DNA of 64,000 bases from Roseivirga echinicomitans (GTDB taxonomy: Bacteria; Bacteroidota; Bacteroidia; Cytophagales; Cyclobacteriaceae): contig NZ_LRDB01000051.1 of the NCBI RefSeq assembly GCF_001592935.1, forward strand, positions 62,001 to 126,000, written 5' to 3'. Below are positions 18,368 to 27,461 of the stretch, piece by piece. The notes below the pieces were generated by a model. The model did not search any database. It saw only the letters and a program-made list of their open reading frames with translations, and was not told where the DNA came from. Each line of letters begins with the position of its first letter. Position 1 is the stretch's first letter. A program made the position numbers and the translations under genes.

Positions 18368-20155
18368 ATGGAGAGAATCAGGAATTTCTGTATTATCGCA
18401 CACATCGACCACGGTAAGAGTACTTTGGCCGATCGTCTACTTCAGTTCACTGGAACGGTTGGCGATCGCGACATGCAGAATCAGTTGTTGGACAACATGG
18501 ACTTGGAACGTGAACGTGGTATTACTATCAAGAGTCACGCAATCCAAATGAAATATATGCATAAGGGCGAGGAATATACCCTCAACCTTATCGACACCCC
18601 CGGACACGTGGATTTTTCATATGAAGTATCTCGATCAATTGCTGCCTGCGAAGGCGCTTTGCTTATTGTCGATGCTTCTCAGGGTGTGGAGGCGCAAACC
18701 ATTTCTAACCTTTATTTGGCTTTGAATCACGACCTGGAGATTATTCCAGTGCTCAATAAAATAGATTTACCGGGCGCCATGCCTGAAGAAATGACGGATC
18801 AGGTGGTAGAGCTTATCGGCTGCGATCCCGAAGACGTCATCAGAGCAAGTGGGAAAGAAGGTTTGGGTATCGAAGATATTTTAACAGCCATTGTTGAGAA
18901 AATTCCAGCCCCAAAAGGCGACCCGAATGAGCCTTTGAGAGCGATGATCTTCGATTCAGTGTTCAACTCTTTTAGAGGGATCGAAGTAATTTTCCGTGTT
19001 TTTGACGGTACAATCAAAAAGGGAGATAAGATTAAGTTCGTGAATACGGATAAGATCTATAATGCCGATGAAATTGGTGTGTTGAAGCTAAAACAACAGC
19101 CAGAAAAAGAAATTAGCGCAGGAAATGTGGGTTACCTCATTTCAGGCATTAAAGTGGCCAAGGAAGTGAAAGTGGGTGATACCATCACTCATCCAGATCG
19201 ACCAACCACCAAAATTATTAAAGGCTTTGAAGATGTGAAGCCAATGGTTTTCGCGGGTATTTATCCTGTAGAAACTTCTGAATTCGAAGAATTGAGGGCT
19301 TCCATGGAAAAGCTTCAATTGAATGATGCTTCCTTGGTTTGGGAACCTGAAACTTCTGCCGCTTTGGGCTTTGGTTTCCGTTGTGGTTTCTTGGGAATGC
19401 TACATTTAGAGATTATTCAGGAAAGATTGGAACGTGAATTTGACATGACGGTAATCACTACCGTTCCTTCAGTTCAGTTTCACGCAGTAAGAACGGATGG
19501 ATCGATTCTTAAAATTAATGCACCATCTGAAATGCCTGATGCATCTTCCATTTCTCATTTGGAAGAGCCATTTATTCGTGCTCAAATCATTTCTAAGTCT
19601 GAATATGTGGGTGGAATCATCAGTTTATGTATGGACAAAAGGGGCTTGATTAAAAATCAGGTATACCTCACCAGCGATAGGGTTGAATTGAGTTTTGAAA
19701 TGCCTTTGGCTGAAATCGTTTTCGATTTCTTCGATAAGCTCAAGACGATTTCCCGCGGTTATGCATCGCTTGATTATGAGTTGATTGGTTTCCGCCAGTC
19801 TACTATGGTGAAGTTGGATATTATGCTCAACGGAGAAAAAGTAGATGCACTTTCGGCCATTGTACATAAAGACAAAGCCTATGATTGGGGAAAAAGACTC
19901 TGTGAGAAATTGCAGGAGTTGATTCCACGCCAAATGTTTGAAATTGCTATTCAGGCCTCCATTGGTACCAAGATTATTGCAAGAGAATCGGTGAAAGCTT
20001 TGCGTAAAAACGTATTGGCGAAATGTTATGGTGGTGATATTTCCAGAAAGCGTAAGCTCTTGGAGAAACAGAAAAAAGGTAAGAAAAGAATGCGCCAGGT
20101 AGGTAATGTGGAAATTCCACAAGAAGCCTTTATGGCGGTGCTTAAGTTAGATTAG
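18368..20155 (+). CDS. lepA: elongation factor 4 (LepA), ribosome back-translocating GTPase
   Basis: At 595 residues this is the usual LepA length. The G domain motifs are complete: AHIDHGKST (G1), the switch I region [20 protein letters not shown] (G3) and NKIDLPGA (G4). The LepA-specific C-terminal domain is also present ([55 protein letters not shown]). EF4 binds ribosomes and affects translation initiation and stalled elongation. A promoter box precedes it, and an IVS-like insertion with a broken gene follows directly after its stop codon. Confidence 0.98.
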   Translation: MERIRNFCIIAHIDHGKSTLADRLLQFTGTVGDRDMQNQLLDNMDLERERGITIKSHAIQMKYMHKGEEYTLNLIDTPGHVDFSYEVSRSIAACEGALLIVDASQGVEAQTISNLYLALNHDLEIIPVLNKIDLPGAMPEEMTDQVVELIGCDPEDVIRASGKEGLGIEDILTAIVEKIPAPKGDPNEPLRAMIFDSVFNSFRGIEVIFRVFDGTIKKGDKIKFVNTDKIYNADEIGVLKLKQQPEKEISAGNVGYLISGIKVAKEVKVGDTITHPDRPTTKIIKGFEDVKPMVFAGIYPVETSEFEELRASMEKLQLNDASLVWEPETSAALGFGFRCGFLGMLHLEIIQERLEREFDMTVITTVPSVQFHAVRTDGSILKINAPSEMPDASSISHLEEPFIRAQIISKSEYVGGIISLCMDKRGLIKNQVYLTSDRVELSFEMPLAEIVFDFFDKLKTISRGYASLDYELIGFRQSTMVKLDIMLNGEKVDALSAIVHKDKAYDWGKRLCEKLQELIPRQMFEIAIQASIGTKIIARESVKALRKNVLAKCYGGDISRKRKLLEKQKKGKKRMRQVGNVEIPQEAFMAVLKLD

Positions 20156-20178
20156 TAGTGCTTAGTTGTTAGTTGATA

Positions 20179-20576
20179 GTGCTCGGTGCTAAGTTATGGG
20201 GAATGAGAACAGACAATATTATGATTTGGATGTTTGGAAAGAAGCTCGAAAGCTTGTTTCTGTTATCTATGATTTGTCTAGGCTATTTCCTGATGAAGAA
20301 AAGTATGCACTGACTTCGCAAATAAGAAGAGCAGCAATATCAGTTCCTCTAATATTGCCGAAGGGATTGGAAGACAACATACAACCGAGCGAATTCAATA
20401 TATGTATATTTCTCGTGGCTCATTATATGAGATAGAAACGCAATTATTTCTGGCACTAGATCAAAATTATATTGTTCAACAAGATTTGGATACATTGATA
20501 ACTCAAATCACAAGTTGTAAGAAGCTTATACAAGGCTACATTAATTATTTGAAGAAGTAAACCGTGCACTGAGCAC
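20179..20576 (+). mobile_element. IVS-like insertion carrying a four-helix-bundle gene, with short inverted ends
   Basis: The four-helix-bundle gene is bordered by imperfect inverted repeats: gtgctcggtgct at 20179-20190 and gtgcactgagcac at 20564-20576 (10 of 12 pairs). Related proteins are encoded in intervening sequences of 23S rRNA genes and in many scattered chromosomal copies. The insertion sits between lepA and folD, 23 nt after the lepA stop. How such elements move is not known from this sequence. Confidence 0.45.
20196..20560 (+). pseudogene. four-helix-bundle (S23/IVS-type) protein, frameshifted
   Basis: The first 52 codons give a typical start for this family (DLDVWKEARKLVSVIYDL, then EEKYALTSQIRRAAISVP). 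Near 20355 one base is missing (cctctaat where the family needs a codon for Ser, then Asn-Ile-Ala-Glu-Gly). The original frame then runs to a stop at 20433. Shifting frame restores SNIAEGIGR, TTERIQYMYISRGSLYEIE and a normal end near 20560, so the full protein would have been about 121 residues. It is either a real one-base deletion or a sequencing error. These proteins form pentameric helical bundles of unknown role. Confidence 0.75.
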
Positions 20577-20593
20577 AAAAAACCATTTACCAG

Positions 20594-21469
20594 ATGCAAT
20601 TATTGGATGGAAAAGGGACGGCTCAATCCATAAAAGATGAGTTGAAAGAAAAAGTAGCACAGATAAAGGCTGAAGGAGGTAAAGTCCCTCATTTGGCTGC
20701 TGTTTTGGTGGGTAATGATGGTGCAAGCCAAACTTACGTAAACGCCAAAGTAAAAGCCTGCGAGCAAATCGGCTTTGGCTCTACTTTGATTCATCTGTCT
20801 GAAGAGACTTCTGAAGCTGAGGTTCTGGCTACTGTTCAAAAATTGAATGATGATCCTGAAATTGATGGCTTTATCGTTCAAGTGCCGCTTCCAAAACAAA
20901 TTGATGAGCAAAAAGTAGTGGAGGCCATTCTTCCAAATAAAGATGTGGACGGATTCCACCCAGTGAACTTGGGTAAAATGCTTTTGGGTATACCAACACT
21001 TCTACCTGCTACACCAAAAGGAATGATGCTTTTGCTAGAACGCAACGGCATTGAGACTTCAGGAAAACATTGTGTGGTAATTGGCCGAAGCAATACGGTG
21101 GGAACGCCTATCAGTGTATTGATGTCTAGAAATGGCAACCCAGGAAATGCTACGGTAACCCTTTGCCACAGCCGAACCAAAAACTTGGCTGAAATAACAA
21201 AACAAGCCGATATTCTGATCGTTGCCATTGGTAAGGAAGGCTTTGTTTCTGCTGATATGGTAAAAGAAGGAGCAACCGTAATCGATGTTGGAATTCATAG
21301 AGTTCCATCTGATCAAACCAAGTCGGGCTTTAAGTTGAAAGGGGATGTAAAGTTTGATGAAGTAGCACCAAAGTGTGAGTTCATTACACCAGTGCCCGGT
21401 GGCGTTGGACCAATGACTATCGCGTCATTACTTTGGAACACATACCTTACTTCTCAAAAATTAGTTTAA
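20594..21469 (+). CDS. folD: bifunctional methylene-THF dehydrogenase / methenyl-THF cyclohydrolase
   Basis: FolD (291 residues) interconverts 5,10-methylene- and 10-formyl-tetrahydrofolate using NADP. The catalytic-site signatures are clear: [17 protein letters not shown] with the active Lys, [17 protein letters not shown], the nucleotide-binding [11 protein letters not shown], and [18 protein letters not shown] near the C-terminus. Length is normal. It follows the four-helix-bundle insertion by 33 nt and precedes a REP-like hairpin. Confidence 0.97.
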   Translation: MQLLDGKGTAQSIKDELKEKVAQIKAEGGKVPHLAAVLVGNDGASQTYVNAKVKACEQIGFGSTLIHLSEETSEAEVLATVQKLNDDPEIDGFIVQVPLPKQIDEQKVVEAILPNKDVDGFHPVNLGKMLLGIPTLLPATPKGMMLLLERNGIETSGKHCVVIGRSNTVGTPISVLMSRNGNPGNATVTLCHSRTKNLAEITKQADILIVAIGKEGFVSADMVKEGATVIDVGIHRVPSDQTKSGFKLKGDVKFDEVAPKCEFITPVPGGVGPMTIASLLWNTYLTSQKLV

Positions 21470-21482
21470 CCGCCTCGAAGTC

Positions 21483-21511
21483 ATCCTGTCCCGAGTGTTC
21501 GGGATCAGGAT
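21483..21511. repeat. REP-like palindromic element
   Basis: The hairpin has arms atcctg/caggat and cccga/tcggg with a gtgt loop and a small bulge. It belongs to the class of widespread intergenic repeats that begin gtcatcctg and end caggatc, seen by me as a familiar pattern in many Bacteroidota and Alphaproteobacteria. It lies 13 nt after folD. Confidence 0.6.
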
Positions 21512-21558
21512 CCGTCAATCAGGCCTTGCAGTTTCAACTCCTGCTTTAAAAAATTGGA

Positions 21559-22176
21559 ATGTCAAAAACAAAGGAAATCATACAGCTTCCTATAATGGAA
21601 GCTTTTTATACCATTCAGGGAGAAGGTCATTTCTCCGGAAATTCAGCATATTTTATTCGATTGGGCGGCTGCGATGTTGGTTGCGTTTGGTGCGATGTGA
21701 AAGATTCTTGGGACGCCAGCCAATGGCCAAAAGAATCGGTGGAGGAAATCGTTGCTAAAGCTTCGGCTCACCCAGGTCGTTTGGCCGTGGTGACGGGCGG
21801 AGAGCCTTTGATGTATGATATGACTGACCTGACGAATCAATTGCATGCGGCAGGTTTTCAAACGAATATTGAAACTTCTGGTGCGCATCCGCTTTCTGGC
21901 AATTGGGATTGGTTGTGTTTTTCTCCCAAGAAATTTAAAGCCCCAAAAGAAGAGTTTTATGCGGAAGCCGATGAGCTCAAAGTCATTATTTACAATAAAA
22001 GCGACTTTAAGTGGGCGGAAGGCCACGCTGCGAAAATGAACAAGGATTGTTTATTGTACATGCAGCCAGAATGGGATCAGTCGGAGAAAATGCTGCCCGA
22101 AATTATTGAGTACGTAAAAAATAACCCCAAGTGGAAAATATCTTTACAGACTCATAAGTTTATGAATATACCGTAG
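21559..22176 (+). CDS. queE: 7-carboxy-7-deazaguanine synthase (radical SAM)
   Basis: QueE converts 6-carboxytetrahydropterin to 7-carboxy-7-deazaguanine, a step in queuosine biosynthesis. The 205-residue protein has the family start (PIMEAFYTIQGEGHFSG) and the radical-SAM cluster site CDVGCVWC (CX3CX2C). Also visible are TGGEPLMYD for SAM binding, IETSGAHPL and the late LSPK-like segment CFSPKKFKAP. Length is on the short side but normal for Bacteroidota. An OmpA-family gene follows 9 nt after its stop in the same frame. Confidence 0.95.
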   Translation: MSKTKEIIQLPIMEAFYTIQGEGHFSGNSAYFIRLGGCDVGCVWCDVKDSWDASQWPKESVEEIVAKASAHPGRLAVVTGGEPLMYDMTDLTNQLHAAGFQTNIETSGAHPLSGNWDWLCFSPKKFKAPKEEFYAEADELKVIIYNKSDFKWAEGHAAKMNKDCLLYMQPEWDQSEKMLPEIIEYVKNNPKWKISLQTHKFMNIP

Positions 22177-22185
22177 TTTAGCTAT

Positions 22186-24063
22186 TTGAGGTTTTTCATT
22201 ATCATATCCCTTCTGTTTTGTGTTCTTCTGGCCAACGGCCAAGAAGAGGATAAACTTCATACCCGAAATAAAAAAGCCATTGAGCTGTATAAAGAGGCGC
22301 AATCGCTTGATCACGTTGGCAATTACTATAAGTCATACAACCTTTTGCTCGAAGCCTTAAAGCGCGATAATAGTTTTGATGAAGCCGTCTTGCTTACGCA
22401 TCAGGTCTTGATCAAGAGGGGAGAGCTTGAAAAAGCGCTTAAACTTTACGATGAATTTGTACAGGGCGTTGATCAACAATTCAAAAATAGAATGCTGGCC
22501 GATGCCGCTTATGCCTTGTTTTCTGAAGGGAAATATGAACAAGCCAAAGGCCTGAAAGATCAGATTGAGGGCAGAGTGGAGGGCTTAGATGATGCACTTT
22601 TTGAAATCGTCACTTCCTCTATTGATTATGCCATTCAAGGGAGTACCAATCCACGAAATATCGATTTTGAAAAGCTTCCGGCTCCTATTAATAATCGCCC
22701 ACAACAATACTTCCCTTCCATTACGGCTGCTGGTCTTTTGGTATATACAGTGCGCGATAATTACGGCAGGGGTGATGAAAACCTTTTCTTTAGCCAGAAG
22801 GAGGGCGATGCATGGAGCCAACCGCTGGAGATTTCTAAGAAAATTAATTCAGAAAGAAACGAAGGAACTGCTTCCATTTCGGCTGACGGAAACACTTTGG
22901 TGTACACCGCTTGCAATGCGCCAGATGGCCTTGGTAGTTGTGATTTGTACATCAGTTATAGAGAAGGAAATGACTGGTCGAAGCCCAGAAATTTAGGAAA
23001 GACAGTGAATACACTTCATTGGGAGTCGCAACCCTCGCTTTCTCAAGATGGGCGTGAACTCTACTTTGTCAGCGCCCGACCCAATGGCGAAGGCGGACAA
23101 GACATTTGGAAGTCGACCAAACAGAATGGGAAATGGATGGAAGCCGTGAACTTGGGGCCAAGCATCAACACGCGCTTCGATGATTGCTCTCCTTATATTC
23201 ACCTCAATGGTGTCAATTTGTTTTTTGCTTCACGTGGCAGATTGGGTTTTGGCGGTTATGATTTATACGGAACAGAACAGGTCGGTCAGGGCGAATGGTC
23301 TGAACCAAGGAACTTGGGTTATCCCATCAATAATCACAGAAATCAGGTGGGCTATACCATCAGCATTGACGGTTGGGCCTATTACAGCGACAACCTTTTC
23401 GATGGTACTTCGAGCTTGTACCGGTTTAAACTGCCAAACGATTTAATCCCGAAGCAGTTGGTGGATTACAAACGAGGAATAGTGCTCAGTTCGGCAGATA
23501 GCACACCACTTTTCTCTGAAATCTATGTGGCCGATATCGCCAAAGATTCCATTCGATCACGTACCTATTCCGATTTTGAAAGTGGTCGTTTTAACTTGGT
23601 TTTACCGCAAGTAGAAGATGCCAATCTGTATGTGAAAAAGAGAGGTTATCTGCTGTATAAAGAAGAAGTGGATGTGCTATGGAAAAGCGGAAATGAAGCC
23701 GCAATCTATCTTCGACCTATGAAAAAAGGCGAGAAGGTAATTTTAAATGACATTTTGTTCGAACTGAACAGCGCTGAACTCAGTACGAAGGCCACCAAGG
23801 AGCTGGATATCGTAGTTGATTTCATCAGGGATAACCCTGAAATCATAGTAGAAATTGGCGGCCATACCGACACCTCAGGAGAGGAAGGATACAATATGAA
23901 TTTATCAACCGAAAGGGCAAAATCAGTGCTTAACTACTTTATTAAAAAGGGTTTGCTGAAGGAGGCTTTTGTCTATAAGGGTTACGGGGAAAGCAAACCC
24001 ATTGAAGCGGGAATTTCTCCCAAAAACCGCAGAATCGAAATCTCGATTCTAGACATTAAATAA
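22186..24063 (+). CDS. OmpA-family protein with TPR and PD40 (WD40-like) repeats
   Basis: The 625-residue protein starts at a TTG: the frame is closed by the queE stop 9 nt upstream, and the signal peptide (RFFIIISLLFCVLLANGQ) begins right after it, so no ATG start is possible. TPR-like helices (about 25-130) are followed by PD40 beta-propeller repeats (SADGNTLVYTA, SQDGRELYFVSARP, GVNLFFASRG). A regulatory beta domain comes next, then the C-terminal OmpA domain with NDILFELNSAELS and GGHTDTSGEEGYNMNLSTERAK for peptidoglycan binding. Such proteins anchor outer-membrane assemblies to the cell wall and often accompany type IX secretion or gliding functions. Confidence 0.9.
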   Translation: MRFFIIISLLFCVLLANGQEEDKLHTRNKKAIELYKEAQSLDHVGNYYKSYNLLLEALKRDNSFDEAVLLTHQVLIKRGELEKALKLYDEFVQGVDQQFKNRMLADAAYALFSEGKYEQAKGLKDQIEGRVEGLDDALFEIVTSSIDYAIQGSTNPRNIDFEKLPAPINNRPQQYFPSITAAGLLVYTVRDNYGRGDENLFFSQKEGDAWSQPLEISKKINSERNEGTASISADGNTLVYTACNAPDGLGSCDLYISYREGNDWSKPRNLGKTVNTLHWESQPSLSQDGRELYFVSARPNGEGGQDIWKSTKQNGKWMEAVNLGPSINTRFDDCSPYIHLNGVNLFFASRGRLGFGGYDLYGTEQVGQGEWSEPRNLGYPINNHRNQVGYTISIDGWAYYSDNLFDGTSSLYRFKLPNDLIPKQLVDYKRGIVLSSADSTPLFSEIYVADIAKDSIRSRTYSDFESGRFNLVLPQVEDANLYVKKRGYLLYKEEVDVLWKSGNEAAIYLRPMKKGEKVILNDILFELNSAELSTKATKELDIVVDFIRDNPEIIVEIGGHTDTSGEEGYNMNLSTERAKSVLNYFIKKGLLKEAFVYKGYGESKPIEAGISPKNRRIEISILDIK

Positions 24064-24134
24064 GGCCTTTGGCTAAAGTTATTTGTTCTGAAATAAGTCG
24101 GTCGCTACTTGTTTCGAAGCTTTCAACTTATCAT

Positions 24135-24142
24135 TAACTTTG
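24135..24142 (+). promoter_or_regulatory. -7 promoter box (TAACTTTG) before the saccharopine-dehydrogenase-like gene
   Basis: It fits TAnnTTTG and ends 3 nt before the ATG at 24146. Since the start of transcription normally lies a few nt after this box, the mRNA may begin at the start codon itself. Confidence 0.55.
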
Positions 24143-24145
24143 AAC

Positions 24146-25360
24146 ATGCAAGAATTGAAAATCGGAATCATAAAAGAAGGTAAAGTGCCAGTAGACAGGC
24201 GCGTACCGGTTACCCCAACTCAAGTTGAAACGCTATTGAATACTTATGATAATGTGACTGTACATTGTCAGCGAAGCGATATTCGTTGTTTCGAAGATTC
24301 GGAATATCAACAAGCGGGAGCCATTATGGTGGACGATGTATCTGATTGCGATGTTATTTTAGGTGTAAAGGAAGTGCCTGTTGAAATGCTGGCCGATGGG
24401 AAAACCCATTTCTTTTTCTCGCATACCATGAAAAAGCAAGAGTACAACCGAGGCTTGCTTCAAACCATTCTTGAAAAACAAATCAGACTGATTGACTGGG
24501 AGTGTCTTACCAACCTGCAACATCAAAGGTTAATCGCTTTTGGTCGCTATGCGGGAATTGTTGGTGCCTATAATGGAATTCTGACTTACGGAAAACGATA
24601 TAACCTTTTTCACCTGCGCCCTGCTAATGAGTGCTTCGACTTGGAAGACATGCAGAAGGAGTATGCCAAGGTGAAACTCCCTGCCATAAAAATTATATTG
24701 ACTGGTGGAGGTCGAGTTTCAAAAGGTGCCATGGAAGTGCTTTTCGGAATGAAAATCAGAAAGGTGAGTCCAGTTGAGTTTCTATCAGAATATTTCAACG
24801 AGCCTGTATATACCCAACTCAATACCAGAGATTATAACCAGCGCATTGATGGCGGCTCTTTTAGCAGAGATGAGTTTTATCAGAATCCAGCGAATTACGA
24901 GTCGAGCTTTGGCCAATATGCTAGAAAGGCCGATGTGCTGATTGCTGGTGCCTTTTGGGACCCCAAAGCCCCTACGCTTTTTACCAAGGAAGATGCCAAC
25001 AGAAGTGAATTTATGATTCGTGTAATTGCAGACATCACTTGTGATATTGAAGGTTCAATTCCTTCTACCATTCGACCAAGTACGATTGCCGACCCCGTTT
25101 ATGACTATAACCCAAGCGATAACAAGGAAGAGCCTGCTTTTGCCGATGAGGGGAACATTACAGTGATGGCGGTGGATAATTTGCCTTGCGAATTGCCTAG
25201 AAATGCTTCTGAAGATTTCGGGAAGGAATTTCTTAGGCATATTTTGCCCAACCTTGTGGGTGACGACAAAGATCAAATTATTGGAAGGGCGACCATTTGC
25301 CAGAATGGTAAACTGATGCCTGATTACGCATACCTCCAAGATTTTGTAGATGGACATTAA
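24146..25360 (+). CDS. saccharopine dehydrogenase-like / AlaDH-PNT-fold NAD(P)-dependent oxidoreductase
   Basis: The 404-residue protein opens with the alanine-dehydrogenase/transhydrogenase N-terminal pattern (LKIGIIKEGKVPVDRRVPVTP), which is shared with lysine-forming saccharopine dehydrogenases (LYS1 type). Other points are FFFSHTMKKQ, a dinucleotide-binding strand (KIILTGGGRVSKGAMEVL), IADITCDIEGSIPST and a closing GDDKDQIIGRATICQNGKL. LYS1-type enzymes interconvert lysine plus 2-oxoglutarate and saccharopine. Whether this one works in lysine breakdown or on another amino acid is not settled by the sequence. The ATG is chosen over a TTG two codons upstream because of the promoter box. It overlaps deoC by 11 nt. 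Confidence 0.85.
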   Translation: MQELKIGIIKEGKVPVDRRVPVTPTQVETLLNTYDNVTVHCQRSDIRCFEDSEYQQAGAIMVDDVSDCDVILGVKEVPVEMLADGKTHFFFSHTMKKQEYNRGLLQTILEKQIRLIDWECLTNLQHQRLIAFGRYAGIVGAYNGILTYGKRYNLFHLRPANECFDLEDMQKEYAKVKLPAIKIILTGGGRVSKGAMEVLFGMKIRKVSPVEFLSEYFNEPVYTQLNTRDYNQRIDGGSFSRDEFYQNPANYESSFGQYARKADVLIAGAFWDPKAPTLFTKEDANRSEFMIRVIADITCDIEGSIPSTIRPSTIADPVYDYNPSDNKEEPAFADEGNITVMAVDNLPCELPRNASEDFGKEFLRHILPNLVGDDKDQIIGRATICQNGKLMPDYAYLQDFVDGH

Positions 25361-26015
25361 TCATTACCTAGAGCACACCAACCTTAAGCCGACCATTACC
25401 GCAAACGACATTGATCGTTTGGTGGCTGAGGCTAAAGCGCATCAGTTGTTTGGGGTTTGTGTTCCTCCGTTTTGGGTGAAAAAAGTAGCTCGTGAAATTG
25501 GTACTGCCGATATTCAGTTGGTGACAGTGATTGGTTTTCCTTTGGGGTACCAAATGACAGAAGCCAAAGTAACCGAAATTGAAAAAGCCATTGAAAACGG
25601 TGCCAATGAATTGGATATCGTCATGAATATTTCAGCCTTTAAAACGGGTTTGCCTTGGACGAAAATAGAACTGGCCAAATGCGCTAAAATCATTCATGAA
25701 GCCGATTGCCTAATGAAGGTAATCATTGAAACGGCTTACTTGACCAATGAAGAAATTGTGTTGGCCTCTAAACTTTGTGCCGATGCGGGAACCGACTTTG
25801 TAAAAACCTCTACGGGTTTTTCTGGCGCAGGCGCCAAAGTAGAACACATAGAACTGATGCGTAAAAGTTTGCCTTCGAACGTAGGCTTAAAAGCTTCTGG
25901 AGGCATTAAAATCTTGGCGGACGCTCAAGCCCTCATCAATGCCGGAGCCGATAGATTAGGCGTTTCCTCCGCAGTTTCCATTATGGAAGAATACTATGCA
26001 AGCCAAAAGAATTAA
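25350..26015 (+). CDS. deoC: deoxyribose-phosphate aldolase
   Basis: DeoC splits 2-deoxyribose 5-phosphate into glyceraldehyde 3-phosphate and acetaldehyde in deoxynucleoside breakdown. The 221-residue class I aldolase has YLEHTNLKPT at the start, the strand VTVIGFPLGYQ, the Schiff-base Lys in DFVKTSTGFSGAGAKVEH and the second active Lys in VGLKASGGIK, then a phosphate-binding AGADRLGVSSAVSI. It overlaps both neighbours (11 nt with the oxidoreductase before it, 20 nt with acyP after it), so the three genes form an operon. Confidence 0.96.
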   Translation: MDINHYLEHTNLKPTITANDIDRLVAEAKAHQLFGVCVPPFWVKKVAREIGTADIQLVTVIGFPLGYQMTEAKVTEIEKAIENGANELDIVMNISAFKTGLPWTKIELAKCAKIIHEADCLMKVIIETAYLTNEEIVLASKLCADAGTDFVKTSTGFSGAGAKVEHIELMRKSLPSNVGLKASGGIKILADAQALINAGADRLGVSSAVSIMEEYYASQKN

Positions 26016-26265
26016 GGTAATAGGTAAAGTGCAAGGCGTCTATTTTCGAGTTTCAACCCAAGAGCAAGCAAAGCGGCTTGGCATCAAAGGTTGGTGTAAG
26101 AATGAACCAGACGGATCTGTTTTAATTATAGCCGAGGGTTCTGAAGAAAACTTAAATGCTTTGGTGAACTGGTGCCATCATGGTCCCTCCAACGCCAGTG
26201 TTGAAAAGGTACTTGTAGAAAGTATTGAAGCGAGTGGGTTTGAGGGCTTTGAAATAAAGCGGTAA
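25996..26265 (+). CDS. acyP: acylphosphatase
   Basis: The 89-residue protein has both acylphosphatase signatures: GKVQGVYFRVSTQEQAKRLG with the catalytic Arg, and GWCKNEPDGSVLIIAEG with the catalytic Asn. It hydrolyses carboxyl-phosphate mixed anhydrides such as acetyl phosphate. It starts 20 nt inside the end of deoC. Two short hairpins follow (26295-26309 and 26385-26401), neither with a clear T-run. Confidence 0.94.
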   Translation: MQAKRIKVIGKVQGVYFRVSTQEQAKRLGIKGWCKNEPDGSVLIIAEGSEENLNALVNWCHHGPSNASVEKVLVESIEASGFEGFEIKR

Positions 26266-26294
26266 GTGTTTGTGCGCTTTTTCGCTTACTAGTT

Positions 26295-26401
26295 CGCACT
26301 TTCAGTGCGGGCTGATCTTATAGCTCTCTATCTCAAAAAAACAACGAGGTTACGAAAGCCGGATTTTCTGTTCTTTTCTAATTGATGTACTTCAAGTACA
26401 T
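26295..26401. other. two short stem-loops downstream of acyP
   Basis: The first is cgcact-ttc-agtgcg at 26295-26309 and the second atgtact-tca-agtacat at 26385-26401. They lie between acyP and the convergent HEPN-like gene. Their small loops and perfect arms suggest RNA hairpins, but no U-run makes either a typical terminator. Confidence 0.4.
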
Positions 26402-26457
26402 TGCAAAATAGGTACTCGCCACAGGCAAGCACCAGTTACGGTAGTGGGCATTGAGAG

Positions 26458-27240
26458 CTATTGAGGTTGTTGTAATACTTTTTTACTGCTTCTTTTAGTA
26501 TTTACCAGCTTTACAAATAAAGTTATTATTTCAAAGACCTTATCTTTCCAATCTTCACAAAACTCTGAGATTGGAGTGTACTTGTGAGTATCTCCTTTGT
26601 GACCAGTAATAAAATTTGGGAGGTCATCTTTATTAGTGACAATTTTCCAAGCTGTATGCGATGGGTATTCCCTAAGGTCATTTCGTATTTGCTCAAAGTC
26701 CCATTTGCCTTCACTTGGCACTAAGTTATCTATTACTTTGTACTTATTGTTTAGCTGTACAGCTCCACTTAATTCCCCCATATGGTGAATTATATTTCTG
26801 TAAGGATATAAATTTTTGAGTGTCCATTCATACCACTTGTCAAGTTCAGCATTGAATCCATCTGTTTCGAGACTTTGTTTAACTTTATCGATGAAATTTG
26901 ATTTATGAATTGATAGGTTTGAACCTTTTAAACCAAGCTGTAAAAAGTGATTCGTCCAAGTCGCAATCATATCAGTACAACCCAAACACTGATTAGTAAA
27001 TACCTCAAGATTGTAAGAGCTTTTTTGAATGTGGCTTTTGTCCGCTTTTACATCACCTAATGATTGAAGGATTCGCCAAAACTTCGTAGTAATATTATGT
27101 GTGTAACCACTATCCATCATGACGGTTAGTTTGGAGGAATTATCAAAAGTTATTTCTGTAAATGGACTTCTATCAAAATAGCCTTTCAACTCTTTGAGAT
27201 TGTTGTCATATTGAAGTGCTTCGTGTACTGCTGAGTCCAT
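26458..27240 (-). CDS. hypothetical protein, possible HEPN-like (Cthe_2314 type)
   Basis: The 260-residue, mostly helical cytoplasmic protein has no signal peptide. The segment YRNIIHHMG near residue 147 fits the R-x4-6-H pattern of HEPN RNase domains, and the pattern recalls the Cthe_2314-like HEPN family. That link is from memory of the motif and not proven. A CLGC pair (about residue 86) is also present. The gene is isolated between repeat-like hairpins and between two housekeeping-type blocks, as expected for a horizontally gained accessory gene. If it is HEPN, a defence or toxin role is possible, but no partner antitoxin gene is seen. Confidence 0.6.
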   Translation of the reverse strand: MDSAVHEALQYDNNLKELKGYFDRSPFTEITFDNSSKLTVMMDSGYTHNITTKFWRILQSLGDVKADKSHIQKSSYNLEVFTNQCLGCTDMIATWTNHFLQLGLKGSNLSIHKSNFIDKVKQSLETDGFNAELDKWYEWTLKNLYPYRNIIHHMGELSGAVQLNNKYKVIDNLVPSEGKWDFEQIRNDLREYPSHTAWKIVTNKDDLPNFITGHKGDTHKYTPISEFCEDWKDKVFEIITLFVKLVNTKRSSKKVLQQPQ

Positions 27241-27261
27241 TTTTCTATTATATCTAACGTC

Positions 27262-27291
27262 ATGTATGCACCACGTTTGTGGTGTATATAT
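27262..27291 (+). repeat. 13-bp stem-loop upstream of the HEPN-like gene
   Basis: The arms of 13 nt pair around a gttt loop (core caccac/gtggtg at 27269-27274 and 27279-27284). Two G-T wobble pairs appear only when it is read as plus-strand RNA; on the minus strand they become mismatches, so it fits a plus-strand transcript or a DNA repeat better than the leader of the minus-strand gene. Confidence 0.5.
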
Positions 27292-27461
27292 CTCCTGTAA
27301 GAGATAAAAACTTCCTTATAGCGTGTAAATAATAAGAGGGGTTGGGTAAGTCTGATCTCATATGCAGTGTTTTGCTTTCGCTAATTATTGCCGATTTCCT
27401 TATTAATACTTTGAATAAACAGTTCTATCTCTCGTTTAAATTCTTCGATTGCTCATTTTTG

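Noticed and set aside
19625-20122. 165-codon frame on the minus strand inside lepA
   Set aside because: It lies inside lepA, which has all its family motifs; the antisense frame has no recognisable product.
21495-21758. 87-codon frame overlapping queE in another frame
   Set aside because: It starts in the REP-like repeat and runs over the clear queE coding sequence.
27252-27347. Integron attC-like half sites (ATCTAAC at 27252-27258 and GTTGGGT at 27341-27347) around the hairpin upstream of the HEPN-like gene
   Set aside because: The two 7-mers pair only partly and the inner segments are not mirror-like. There is no second site on the other side of the gene and no integrase in the window.
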